Assembly (NCBI GenBank): GCA_027297845.1
Contig: JAPUHG010000010.1
Span: 1 to 8,893, forward strand
Source of the DNA: Gammaproteobacteria bacterium
Lineage (GTDB): Bacteria > Pseudomonadota > Gammaproteobacteria > Steroidobacterales > MnTg04
Reading direction: 5' to 3'
Length of the DNA stretch: 8,893 nucleotides
In this document: positions 1 to 6,042 of the stretch, in pieces
Layout: each line of letters starts with the position of its first letter
How positions within the stretch are numbered: position 1 is the stretch's first letter
Program-made: the position numbers and the translations under genes
The notes under the pieces: model-generated
The model's database searches: none
What the model was told of the DNA's origin: nothing
Seen by the model: only the letters and a program-made list of their open reading frames with translations

Positions 1-645
1 CCAGTCCATAATTTCCATCTCGTTGACTGTTTGCTTCCTCATGTGGCCCGTATTCACATTGACTTTGTATACATCGGGGAACCGGAAGCGCTGATTGATT
101 TTCTGGACCAGGATGAACTCGGGATTCTCCCACCAGATATCCATGATCTCGAAGTCCTTCCGGATTCCGCCGGCACGGCCACTCCCCGTGCCACTGCCGC
201 CGATACCGCGGCCGCCGCGGCTGTCACCCTGAAACGGCACGTGAATCCGGGTGCCACGGGAGCCATCACGATTAATAGCATAGGTTCCGAGATAGTCCGC
301 GCTCTTGGTGGGGGATTCGGAGTCCCGGGTTAACTCGAACAGCAAGCGCTTGTCGTTAACCCACCAGAATCGGGTAACCTCGTCATCCTTATAGCCGGTC
401 AGGACTTTGACCGATCGATCGGCGAGCTGCATGACGATCAGGTTCTGTCCATCGGGTTGTGCCGGCGTTCTGGCGATGGCAGCGACATACAAGCCATCGG
501 GTGACATGCGGACGTTGCTGAATTCGTTTGGCCGGAACAAGTCTTCCGTGGGGATAAGGTCCGCAAAAGACACTCCGGGTATTGCCAGAAACGCGGCGGC
601 AAGAAAACAGCCAGGAAATTTGAGCAAAGCAAACAGGCGATTCAT
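1..645 (-). CDS. Secreted S9-family (prolyl oligopeptidase-like) peptidase, N-terminal part, cut by window edge
   Basis: The frame is open for 215 codons from the ATG at 645 to the window edge, so only the N-terminal part is present. Residues 1-28 form a classical Sec signal peptide: a short basic start, a hydrophobic core, and a likely signal peptidase I site after SFA (residue 28). There is no twin arginine. The mature part begins DLIPTEDLF, followed by FSNVRMSPDGLYVA (residues 42-55). That SPDG-type blade motif is typical of the beta-propeller ahead of the alpha/beta-hydrolase domain in S9 peptidases. Further blade-like strands follow (VTRFWWVNDKRLLFEL, IWWENPEFILVQ). A Gly/Ser/Arg-rich stretch lies at residues 143-160. 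The catalytic Ser-Asp-His domain would lie beyond the window, so activity cannot be judged. A purine-rich GGGGGA lies just upstream of the ATG. The gene follows tatC on the same strand after a 142-base gap. The family call rests on the propeller motifs only. Confidence 0.72.
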   Translation of the reverse strand, partial: MNRLFALLKFPGCFLAAAFLAIPGVSFADLIPTEDLFRPNEFSNVRMSPDGLYVAAIARTPAQPDGQNLIVMQLADRSVKVLTGYKDDEVTRFWWVNDKRLLFELTRDSESPTKSADYLGTYAINRDGSRGTRIHVPFQGDSRGGRGIGGSGTGSGRAGGIRKDFEIMDIWWENPEFILVQKINQRFRFPDVYKVNVNTGHMRKQTVNEMEIMDW

Positions 646-787
646 GGTGCGTCCCCCACTATCAGTGGTTCATATTATGCTTCAATTAATATCGGTAAAA
701 GCCACAATATATGATTATTTTACCGTTTATTGCACAGCTGACAATAACCGCAGAATCCATATCGATAGTCGTGATATCCAGTCAATT
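646..787 (-). promoter_or_regulatory. AT-rich gap between tatC and the peptidase gene, with a possible peptidase promoter
   Basis: This 142-base stretch is clearly more AT-rich than the flanking genes. Reading on the minus strand, CATAAT (complement of 674-679) matches five of six positions of a sigma70 -10 box. It would place transcription start about 20 bases before the peptidase ATG. No good -35 box sits at the right distance, so the promoter is tentative. I found no convincing stem-loop plus T-run that would terminate the tat transcript, so read-through from tatC is possible. Confidence 0.3.
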
Positions 788-1576
788 CTAGTCGTCTGAA
801 TTCTCAGCTTTTTGTGCCTCGACTTCCTTGTAACCCGGCACCAGGATTTTGGACATGATGATTCCCACCTCAAACAGCAGGTACATCGGAACCGCGAGCA
901 GAGTCTGCGAAATAATATCGGGTGGCGTCAGCAGCATGCCGAATACAAAGGCCGACAAAAAAACATAAGTGCGTTTGCCGGCCAGGCTTGAGGGTGATAC
1001 GAGACCGGTCCATACCAGCAATACGGTAGCTATCGGCACTTCAAACGCCATCCCAAAGGCGAAAAACAGGACCAGGATAAAGTCCAGGTAATGCGAGATG
1101 TCGGTCATTACGGCAACGCCTTCCGGCGCCACCGCGTTAAAGAAAGCAAACATCAGCGGGAATACGACCAGATAGGCGAAAGCGACGCCCAGATAAAAAA
1201 GAAAAATACTCGAAATCAGCAGCGGCACGGTAAATCGCTTCTCTCGCTGATAAAGCCCCGGGGAGATGAAGGCCCAGAATTGATAGAGGATCACCGGCAT
1301 CGCCAGGAAAACCGCGGCCACCATGCTGAGTTTGAACGGCGTCAAGAACGGGGATGCCACCTGGGTGGCGATCATCGTCGAATCTTCGGGCAGTTGTGCG
1401 ATCAGCGGCGCCGCGGCCAGCGAAAACAGGTGATCGCTAAATGGCCACAAACAGAAAAACAGGACGATAACCGCGATCCCCGCGTACATAAGCCGGGTAC
1501 GCAATTCCAGCAAATGGGAAATCAGGCTGGCCTCGCCGCCAGGATCTACGCTCGGTTGCTCATCAATCTGTGTCAC
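788..1576 (-). CDS. tatC: Twin-arginine translocase receptor subunit TatC
   Basis: TatC is the six-helix inner-membrane protein that, with TatB, recognises twin-arginine signal peptides and recruits TatA to export folded proteins. From the GTG start the protein is 262 residues, the usual length. Family hallmarks are visible: HLLELR (21-26) in the cytoplasmic N-terminus, FWAFISPGLYQREKR (100-114) for the first cytoplasmic loop that contacts the signal peptide, FEVP (178-181) in the fourth membrane segment region, and LTPPDIISQ (216-224) before the last two helices. I chose the GTG at 1576 because it sits ten bases after a GGAG (1590-1587) and gives a normal N-terminus (MTQIDEQ). The frame stays open upstream to an ATG at 1651, but that would add 25 basic residues that simply run through tatB. 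The gene overlaps the end of tatB by 14 bases, suggesting translational coupling. Confidence 0.96.
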   Translation of the reverse strand: MTQIDEQPSVDPGGEASLISHLLELRTRLMYAGIAVIVLFFCLWPFSDHLFSLAAAPLIAQLPEDSTMIATQVASPFLTPFKLSMVAAVFLAMPVILYQFWAFISPGLYQREKRFTVPLLISSIFLFYLGVAFAYLVVFPLMFAFFNAVAPEGVAVMTDISHYLDFILVLFFAFGMAFEVPIATVLLVWTGLVSPSSLAGKRTYVFLSAFVFGMLLTPPDIISQTLLAVPMYLLFEVGIIMSKILVPGYKEVEAQKAENSDD

Positions 1577-1799
1577 GGTCGGTCGACTCCGCTCCCTGGT
1601 CCTTCTTTTTCTGTGCCTCGTTTGCCCGTTCGATCGCCAGTTCGGTATCAATCTGGGCTTTTAGAGAACGGGCCATAAAGCGGGCACGACCGATCCAGCG
1701 ACCCAGGGTCGCTGCCAGTTCCGGTAATTTTTTTGGCCCCAGCACAACAAGTGCCAGCGCAAACAGAATAGCCAGCTCCCAAAAGCCGATATCAAACAT
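1563..1799 (-). CDS. tatB: Sec-independent translocase subunit TatB
   Basis: TatB partners TatC in the receptor complex for twin-arginine signal peptides. The 78-residue product begins MFDIGFWEL, the standard TatB N-terminus with a Glu at position 8. A membrane helix runs to about residue 20. The hinge VVLGPKKLPEL (18-28) carries the Gly-Pro pair that separates TatB from TatA. An amphipathic basic helix follows (about 30-60), then a charged, Lys/Asp-rich tail. The protein is much shorter than the E. coli protein (about 170 residues), but short TatBs are common because the tail is variable. The ATG shares its first base with the last base of the tatA stop codon (TAATG). No strong ribosome binding site is visible upstream, which fits coupling to tatA translation. 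Confidence 0.95.
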   Translation of the reverse strand: MFDIGFWELAILFALALVVLGPKKLPELAATLGRWIGRARFMARSLKAQIDTELAIERANEAQKKKDQGAESTDRDTD

Positions 1800-2053
1800 T
1801 AGTTTTGTTCGGTCTTGTCTGGGTCTTCCGCCTGCCGACTTTCAGCGTGCGTCGGCTCATCGACCGACTCCTCGTGCGCACTGATCTGGCGAGTCGCCTG
1901 CTCTTTTTCACCGTCGTCGACCGCTTTGCGAAATCCCTTTAAGGCGCCACCGAGATCCTTGCCGATCGAACCAAGCCGCTTCGTGCCAAACAGCACGACG
2001 ACGATCAGCAGGATTATCATAAGTTGCCAAACACTGATACCACCGAGACCCAT
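1799..2053 (-). CDS. tatA: Sec-independent translocase pore subunit TatA
   Basis: TatA multimers form the transient passage for folded proteins across the inner membrane. The 84-residue protein has the full TatA layout: a short periplasmic start (MGLGGISVWQ), one transmembrane helix (about residues 7-22), the FGTKRL hinge (22-27), an amphipathic helix (IGKDLGGALKGFRKA, 30-44), and an acidic tail of about 40 residues rich in Glu, Asp and Ser. FGTKRLGSIGKDLG is close to the E. coli version from memory, so this is TatA rather than TatB. A GGGAGAG (2064-2058) lies four bases before the ATG and supports the start. It is the first of three tat genes and lies 41 bases downstream of dtd, so a dtd-tatABC transcript is likely. 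Confidence 0.95.
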   Translation of the reverse strand: MGLGGISVWQLMIILLIVVVLFGTKRLGSIGKDLGGALKGFRKAVDDGEKEQATRQISAHEESVDEPTHAESRQAEDPDKTEQN

Positions 2054-2094
2054 GCGTCTCTCCCGTAATTATTCAGAGTCGAAATAATACGCCA

Positions 2095-2571
2095 CTAAGG
2101 CGAGGAATTCTTGGCACGGGGCTGATTTTCGGGCCTGACCTGCAGCCAGAAAGTGACCGGCCCGTCGTTGACCAGTGAGACTTGCATATCGGCGCCAAAT
2201 TCGCCGGTTTCGACCGGCTTGTGCAGTAGCCTGGCGTGGCCCACCAGCACCTCGAACAGGCGGCAGCCAAGCTCCGGGGCGGCTGCCTTGGTGAAACTGG
2301 CACGCAGGCCTTTGCGGGTATCTGCCGCCAGGGTGAACTGGGGGACCAGCAGCAAACCCCCGCCGGCATCCCTGAGCCCAAGGTTCATGCGCTGCTCCGC
2401 GTCGGCAAAAACCCGGTAATCGAGAACTCGCTCAACCAGCCGTTCAGCCGTTTGCCGGGTGTCGTTTTTTTCCACACCGACAAGTACCAGCAGGCCCTGA
2501 CCGATCTCGGCTACAGTTCGATCGCCAGCAACAACCGCGGCTTCGGTGACTCTCTGTAACAATCCAATCAT
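2095..2571 (-). CDS. dtd: D-aminoacyl-tRNA deacylase (DTD)
   Basis: DTD hydrolyses D-aminoacyl-tRNAs, and Gly-tRNA(Ala), in the cytoplasm. This recycles the tRNA and keeps D-amino acids out of protein. The 158-residue product has the usual opening (MIGLLQRVTEAAV), the GLLVLVGVEK segment (26-35), the motif VPQFTLAAD (76-84) and the C-terminal NDGPVTFWLQV (135-145). The Gly-Pro in that last motif (137-138) corresponds to the Gly-cisPro that gives DTD its chiral selectivity. The first residue of the usual SQFTL motif is Pro here, a variant I believe also occurs in other gammaproteobacteria. The ATG at 2571 is preferred over one at 2592: a GGAG (2581-2578) sits six bases before it, and the N-terminus then matches the family exactly. 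The protein is slightly longer than E. coli DTD because of a short polar C-terminal tail. It heads the leftward tat block. Confidence 0.95.
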   Translation of the reverse strand: MIGLLQRVTEAAVVAGDRTVAEIGQGLLVLVGVEKNDTRQTAERLVERVLDYRVFADAEQRMNLGLRDAGGGLLLVPQFTLAADTRKGLRASFTKAAAPELGCRLFEVLVGHARLLHKPVETGEFGADMQVSLVNDGPVTFWLQVRPENQPRAKNSSP

Positions 2572-2592
2572 TGGCAGCTCCAGTGGACGCAT

Positions 2593-2623
2593 ATTGTGGG
2601 CATGCGCCTACATACACTGTCAA
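2593..2623 (-). promoter_or_regulatory. Candidate sigma70 promoter for dtd-tatABC
   Basis: On the minus strand TTGACA (complement of 2618-2623) is a perfect -35 box. CACAAT (complement of 2593-2598, four of six matches) lies 19 bases further. Transcription would begin about 15 bases before the dtd ATG. The spacing is longer than optimal, so this is only a candidate. The -35 box lies inside the inverted repeat CTGTCA-N8-TGACAG (2617-2636), a possible repressor site. Confidence 0.33.
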
Positions 2624-2650
2624 AGAAACCTGACAGACAATCGCCCGGTG

Positions 2651-2738
2651 GCAGCGCACAATGCCGCTGCGGGGAGTGTAAATGCTCTTTCAGGGAAGAG
2701 AACCGCCGGGGCAGGGATGCCCCGTTACCCTGATTTTT
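2651..2738. other. Structured intergenic element with three hairpins (possible CsrA site, operator or dispersed palindrome)
   Basis: Three consecutive inverted repeats lie in the gap between dtd and dctP. The first is GCAGCG/CGCTGC (2651-2656 with 2665-2670, loop of eight). The second is CTCTT/AAGAG (2685-2689 with 2696-2700, loop TCAGGG). The third is a perfect seven-pair stem CGGGGCA/TGCCCCG (2707-2713 with 2718-2724, loop GGGA). The loop TCAGGG of the second can alternatively pair with CCCTGA (2728-2733), which is followed by five Ts (2734-2738). Read as plus-strand RNA, the third hairpin presents GGA in a tetraloop closed by CA/UG, the form preferred by CsrA/RsmA. The T-run also belongs to a candidate promoter (2737-2766), so the element could equally be a protein-binding palindrome upstream of it. 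The base pairing is seen directly; the function is inference. Confidence 0.4.
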
Positions 2739-2766
2739 GACAAAACAGGCAGGTTAATCCTATCAA
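2737..2766 (+). promoter_or_regulatory. Candidate sigma70 promoter for dctP
   Basis: TTGACA (2737-2742) is a perfect -35 box, and TATCAA (2761-2766, four of six matches) follows after 18 bases. Start of transcription near 2774 would give dctP a leader of about 210 bases. The rest of that leader (2767-2985) is AT-rich. It contains a weak inverted repeat AATCCC/GGGATT (2845-2850 with 2869-2874) and a small hairpin TAGCC/GGCTA (2876-2880 with 2887-2891), but no open reading frame I can support. Confidence 0.38.
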
Positions 2767-2985
2767 GGCACAAATAATGGAAAAATAGGACTCCAAATGC
2801 CCATTTTCATAAAAACTTAATCACGGTGGGCGAATGATATCAAAAATCCCCGATATTCCGGATAAAGTGGGATTCTAGCCACCTTGGGCTAAATTCAGAG
2901 TCCGCCGCGCGTGGCTCATTTTTGACTTGGTACTGGTCTTTGCTTGATGCATTATTTGCTTTTCCCGAAAAAGACTGGATAAGGC

Positions 2986-4089
2986 ATGAAGCGCAGAAAT
3001 TTGATCAAAGGATTGGGTGCGGGCGCCCTGGTGGCCGGGTTGGCCGGCTGCGGTCAGGAACAGGTCTCCACGGCCAGCAGCAAAAATCAACAGACCTTTC
3101 GCTGGAAAATGGTGACCACCTGGCCGCCAAACTTTCCGGGCGCGGGGGTCGGCGCCAATCGCTTGGCAAAACGTATAGAAAAAGCCAGTAATGGCCGGAT
3201 TCAAATCAAAGTCTATGGCGGTGGCGAGCTGGTGCCGGCCTACGAGGCTTTCGATGCGGTTTCTTCCGACACGGTTCAGATGGCGCATGGGGCGGCCTAT
3301 TACTGGAAGGGCAAGGCGGCCGCCGCGCAATTTTTCGCGGCCGTTCCGTTTGGCATGAACGCACAGGAGATGAACGCCTGGCTTTACTACGGGGGTGGCT
3401 GGGAGCTGTGGCGCGAACTGTATGCGCCATTCAACCTGGTGCCAGCACCGGCCGGTAATACCGGTACCCAGATGGCGGGCTGGTTCAATAAGGAAATCAA
3501 TAGCCTGGAAGATTTGAAAGGACTGAAAATGCGCATACCGGGCCTCGGAGCCGAGGTTCTCAAACGTGCCGGAGGCACACCGGTCAACGTCCCCGGCGCC
3601 GAAGTCTTTACTGCCTTGCAGACCGGCAATCTGGACGCGGCCGAATGGATAGGACCCTATAACGACCTGGCATTTGGTTTATACAAGGCGGCGAAATATT
3701 ACTATTACCCCGGATGGCACGAGCCATGCGCCACGCTGGAGGCAATTTTTAACAAACAGAGGTTCGAGTCGTTGCCCGACGATTTGCAGGAAATCGTGAT
3801 GCTGTCCTGCCAGGCGGCGAACAACGATATGCTGGCAGACTATACGGCGCAGAATCAGCGTGCCCTGCGGGTATTGGCATTGGAACACGGCGTTATCCCG
3901 AAACCCCTGCCCGAAGCCGTTCTGCGGCGTCTGAAGCAGCTGTCGTACGAAGTGCTGGAAGAACTGGCTGCCAAAGATAAAATGGTGGCCCGCGTCTATG
4001 CTTCCTACCGAGAGTTCCAACACAACACTTCGCAGTGGCTGGCAATATCTGAAAAAGCCTATTTCGATTCGCGCCTGCTGGACAATTAG
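2986..4089 (+). CDS. dctP: TRAP transporter substrate-binding protein, DctP/TakP-like, with twin-arginine lipoprotein signal
   Basis: This is the extracytoplasmic solute receptor of a TRAP transporter, which hands its ligand to the DctQM permease. The 367-residue protein begins MKRRNLIKG, a twin-arginine motif (RRxLIK, residues 3-8). A weakly hydrophobic core and the lipobox LAGC (19-22) follow, so it looks like a Tat-exported lipoprotein. The mature domain follows the TakP/2-oxoacid branch pattern as I recall it: KMVTTWPPNFPG (41-52), ELVPAYEAFDAVSS (81-94), HGAAYYWKGK (101-110), AVPFGM (119-124), MRIPGLGAEVL (182-192, R183 at the position of the conserved carboxylate-binding Arg), DAAEWIGPYND (217-227) and YYYYPGWHEP (238-247). 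In TakP-like proteins the Gln (here Q162) and Glu-Trp (E220-W221) regions help bind Na+ and ligand, so a 2-oxoacid or similar carboxylate is the likely substrate. The stop interlocks with that of dctM on the other strand. A GGAT lies five bases before the ATG. Exact substrate is uncertain. Confidence 0.92.
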   Translation: MKRRNLIKGLGAGALVAGLAGCGQEQVSTASSKNQQTFRWKMVTTWPPNFPGAGVGANRLAKRIEKASNGRIQIKVYGGGELVPAYEAFDAVSSDTVQMAHGAAYYWKGKAAAAQFFAAVPFGMNAQEMNAWLYYGGGWELWRELYAPFNLVPAPAGNTGTQMAGWFNKEINSLEDLKGLKMRIPGLGAEVLKRAGGTPVNVPGAEVFTALQTGNLDAAEWIGPYNDLAFGLYKAAKYYYYPGWHEPCATLEAIFNKQRFESLPDDLQEIVMLSCQAANNDMLADYTAQNQRALRVLALEHGVIPKPLPEAVLRRLKQLSYEVLEELAAKDKMVARVYASYREFQHNTSQWLAISEKAYFDSRLLDN

Positions 4090-5471
4090 TTGCCGTATAT
4101 TTTTGTCGGCAGCCAGGTGGCCAACTCTGGCCACAGAGCCAGTAGCAGCAACGCGATTAACTGGATCACGACAAATGGCAAGACGCCCCGGTAGATCGCG
4201 GAGGTGGCAACCGTGTCCGGAGCGACCCCGCGCAGATAAAATAATGAAAAGCCAAACGGCGGGGTCAGGAACGATGTCTGTAGATTGATCGCGAACATCA
4301 CTCCAAGCCAGACCGGATCCAGGCCCTGGGCTAGGAGGATCGGGCCGACTATCGGCACCACGACAAAAGTAATTTCAATAAAATCCAGAACAAACCCGAG
4401 CAGGAACATCAACACCATGACCACGAGCATGGCGCTGACGACGCCGCCGGGCAGGTTTTCCAACACCGAGCGGACAGCCACATCGCCATCGAAGCCTCTG
4501 AAGACCAGTGAAAAAAATGAAGCGCCCAGCAGGATCATGAACACCATGCTGCTGACTCGAGTTGTCGTTTGCATCACCTCACGCAAGCGGGCCAGACCCA
4601 GTTGCTTGCGCTGCAGGGCCATCGCTGTCGAGCCGACTGCTCCAACCGCCGCCGCTTCGGTCGGCGTTGCCAACCCGGCCAGTATCGATCCCAGCACCGC
4701 CAGGATAAGGACTAATGGCGGTACCAGAACAACGATGACTTGGCGCAAGAGACTCTTGCCGCGCATGGCCTGACGCTCGGCGGCAGGAATTGCCGGCATG
4801 TGGTGTGGCCGAAAAAATGCGACCAGCATCAGCCAGACTAGGTACAAACCGACCAACATCAACCCGGGGATCAGTGCACCGGCGAACAAATCGCCGACCG
4901 ATACAGTTTTTGGCGAGAATATTCCCTGCGCAAGCTGGGCCTGTTGATACGCAGATGACAATACATCGCCCAGCATGACGAGGATGATCGATGGCGGGAT
5001 GATCTGACCCAGGGTGCCGGAGGCGCAGATCGTGCCACTGGCGACGGCGGGGTCATAACCACGTTTTAGCATCGTCGGTAACGACAGCAGGCCCATGGTC
5101 ACGACCGTGGCGCCGACGATTCCGGTGCTGGCCGCCAGCAACATCCCGACCAGCATGACCGAGAATCCAAGGCCACCACGCAGCGACCCGAAAAGCAGGC
5201 TTAGCGTATCCAGCAGGCTTTCCGCAATCCGCGATCGTTCCAGCATCACCCCCATAAAAACGAACAGCGGGACCGCGATCAGCGTCTGGTTGCCCATGAT
5301 GCCGAAAATCCGGCTCGGCATGGCACTGAGAAACCCGGGGTCGAATACGCCGACGACAGCACCGCCCAGGGCAAACAGCAATGCCACTCCGGACAGCGTA
5401 AAGGCAACCGGGTAGCCGACCAGCAACACCAGCACAACGGAAAAAAACATCAGCCCGGCGATCCAGCCCAT
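4086..5471 (-). CDS. dctM: TRAP transporter large permease subunit DctM
   Basis: DctM is the transporter proper of a TRAP system, driving uptake of substrate delivered by DctP with the Na+ gradient. The 461-residue, highly hydrophobic protein has about 12 membrane segments plus re-entrant hairpins. Family signatures are clear: GNQTLIAVPLFVFMG (60-74), ASGTLGQIIPPSI (150-162) in the first re-entrant hairpin, GLATPTEAAAVGA (266-278), LDFIEITF (362-369) and the second hairpin LQTSFLTPPFGFSLFYL (397-413). A hydrophilic stretch at about 221-240 separates the two inverted-repeat halves. The length is typical, or slightly long, for an unfused DctM. The gene starts two bases after the dctQ stop, so the two are co-translated. 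It meets dctP tail to tail: its TAA (4088-4086) overlaps the TAG of dctP. No terminator separates the convergent genes. Confidence 0.96.
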   Translation of the reverse strand: MGWIAGLMFFSVVLVLLVGYPVAFTLSGVALLFALGGAVVGVFDPGFLSAMPSRIFGIMGNQTLIAVPLFVFMGVMLERSRIAESLLDTLSLLFGSLRGGLGFSVMLVGMLLAASTGIVGATVVTMGLLSLPTMLKRGYDPAVASGTICASGTLGQIIPPSIILVMLGDVLSSAYQQAQLAQGIFSPKTVSVGDLFAGALIPGLMLVGLYLVWLMLVAFFRPHHMPAIPAAERQAMRGKSLLRQVIVVLVPPLVLILAVLGSILAGLATPTEAAAVGAVGSTAMALQRKQLGLARLREVMQTTTRVSSMVFMILLGASFFSLVFRGFDGDVAVRSVLENLPGGVVSAMLVVMVLMFLLGFVLDFIEITFVVVPIVGPILLAQGLDPVWLGVMFAINLQTSFLTPPFGFSLFYLRGVAPDTVATSAIYRGVLPFVVIQLIALLLLALWPELATWLPTKIYGN

Positions 5472-5473
5472 GT

Positions 5474-6019
5474 TTAAAGCCCGCTGCCGCGGCGGATCTG
5501 GTCATCGGCCGGCGGCGCATGCTGGTGCCGTTCTTTAGCCGCCAGGAAACCGCTTAGCGCCTGCGACACTCCTTGCACAAGCATTAGTACGGCCGTCAGT
5601 GGGATTATGCTTTTCAGCAGAAACAGCCCGGGCAATCCGCCAGCCTCCCTGGAGCTCTCCTGGACAGCCCAGGAAGCGGCCACATAATCCCAGCTGACGA
5701 TGATCAGAAACAGCCAGGTCGGGGCAAGCAGGAACAGTGCGCCAAGCAGGTTCACCAACGCCTTTTTCTGCTCATCCATGCCGCGGTAAAAAATGTCGAC
5801 CCTGACATGCTCGTCATGTCCCAGCGTGTACGAGGCGGCGAGCATGAATACCAGTGCATGCATCCAGGTGACGCTTTCCTGCATCCAGATCCAGCCGATG
5901 TCGAACACGTAACGGAGAACCACCACCGCAAAGGTCACCAGGACCATCAGGCTGGTTAACCAGGACAGGGCTTCGCCCAGTCGCCTGTTGGCATTCTCGA
6001 TGCGTTTGCTAAGTCGCAT
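5474..6019 (-). CDS. dctQ: TRAP transporter small permease subunit DctQ
   Basis: DctQ is the four-helix membrane partner that DctM needs for TRAP uptake. The 181-residue product has predicted membrane segments at about 17-37, 50-67, 88-109 and 131-157. It carries the family motif HVRVDIFY (71-78) after the second segment and a conserved Glu in QESVTW (47-52). The insertion ESSREAGGLPG (121-131) before the last helix is typical of the branch that handles TakP-like receptors. The C-terminal 25 residues are polar and probably cytoplasmic. The ATG at 6019 has a GGGG a few bases upstream. The gene begins 23 bases after the TPR gene and runs directly into dctM, consistent with one transcription unit. 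Confidence 0.93.
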   Translation of the reverse strand: MRLSKRIENANRRLGEALSWLTSLMVLVTFAVVVLRYVFDIGWIWMQESVTWMHALVFMLAASYTLGHDEHVRVDIFYRGMDEQKKALVNLLGALFLLAPTWLFLIIVSWDYVAASWAVQESSREAGGLPGLFLLKSIIPLTAVLMLVQGVSQALSGFLAAKERHQHAPPADDQIRRGSGL

Positions 6020-6042
6020 ATTGCACCCCGGCGGTTGCCGCC

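Noticed and set aside
31..333. Plus-strand open frame of 100 codons at the left edge
   Set aside because: It is antisense to the S9-like peptidase, whose frame is open through the edge and has a signal peptide and propeller motifs.
1091..1678. Open frame of 195 codons on the plus strand opposite tatC
   Set aside because: It is rich in Arg, Gln and His with no fold or motif, and sits antisense to a clear tatC.
2651..2738. A known riboswitch class (TPP, glycine, c-di-GMP, fluoride) or SRP RNA in the structured gap
   Set aside because: None of the conserved core sequences I know for these classes is present; only generic hairpins are seen.
2926..2945. Sigma54-like promoter TTGGTAC ... TTTGC before dctP
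   Set aside because: The GG and GC elements are 11 bases apart instead of the strict 10, and the -24 element is imperfect, so it does not meet the consensus.
2875..3330. Minus-strand open frame of 151 codons covering the start of dctP
   Set aside because: It is antisense to the well-supported DctP signal peptide and N-domain, and has no motif of its own.
4091..4111. Stem TGCCG/CGGCA around a T-rich loop just after the dctP stop, considered as a terminator
   Set aside because: The T-run is in the loop rather than after the stem, and the stem is only five pairs.
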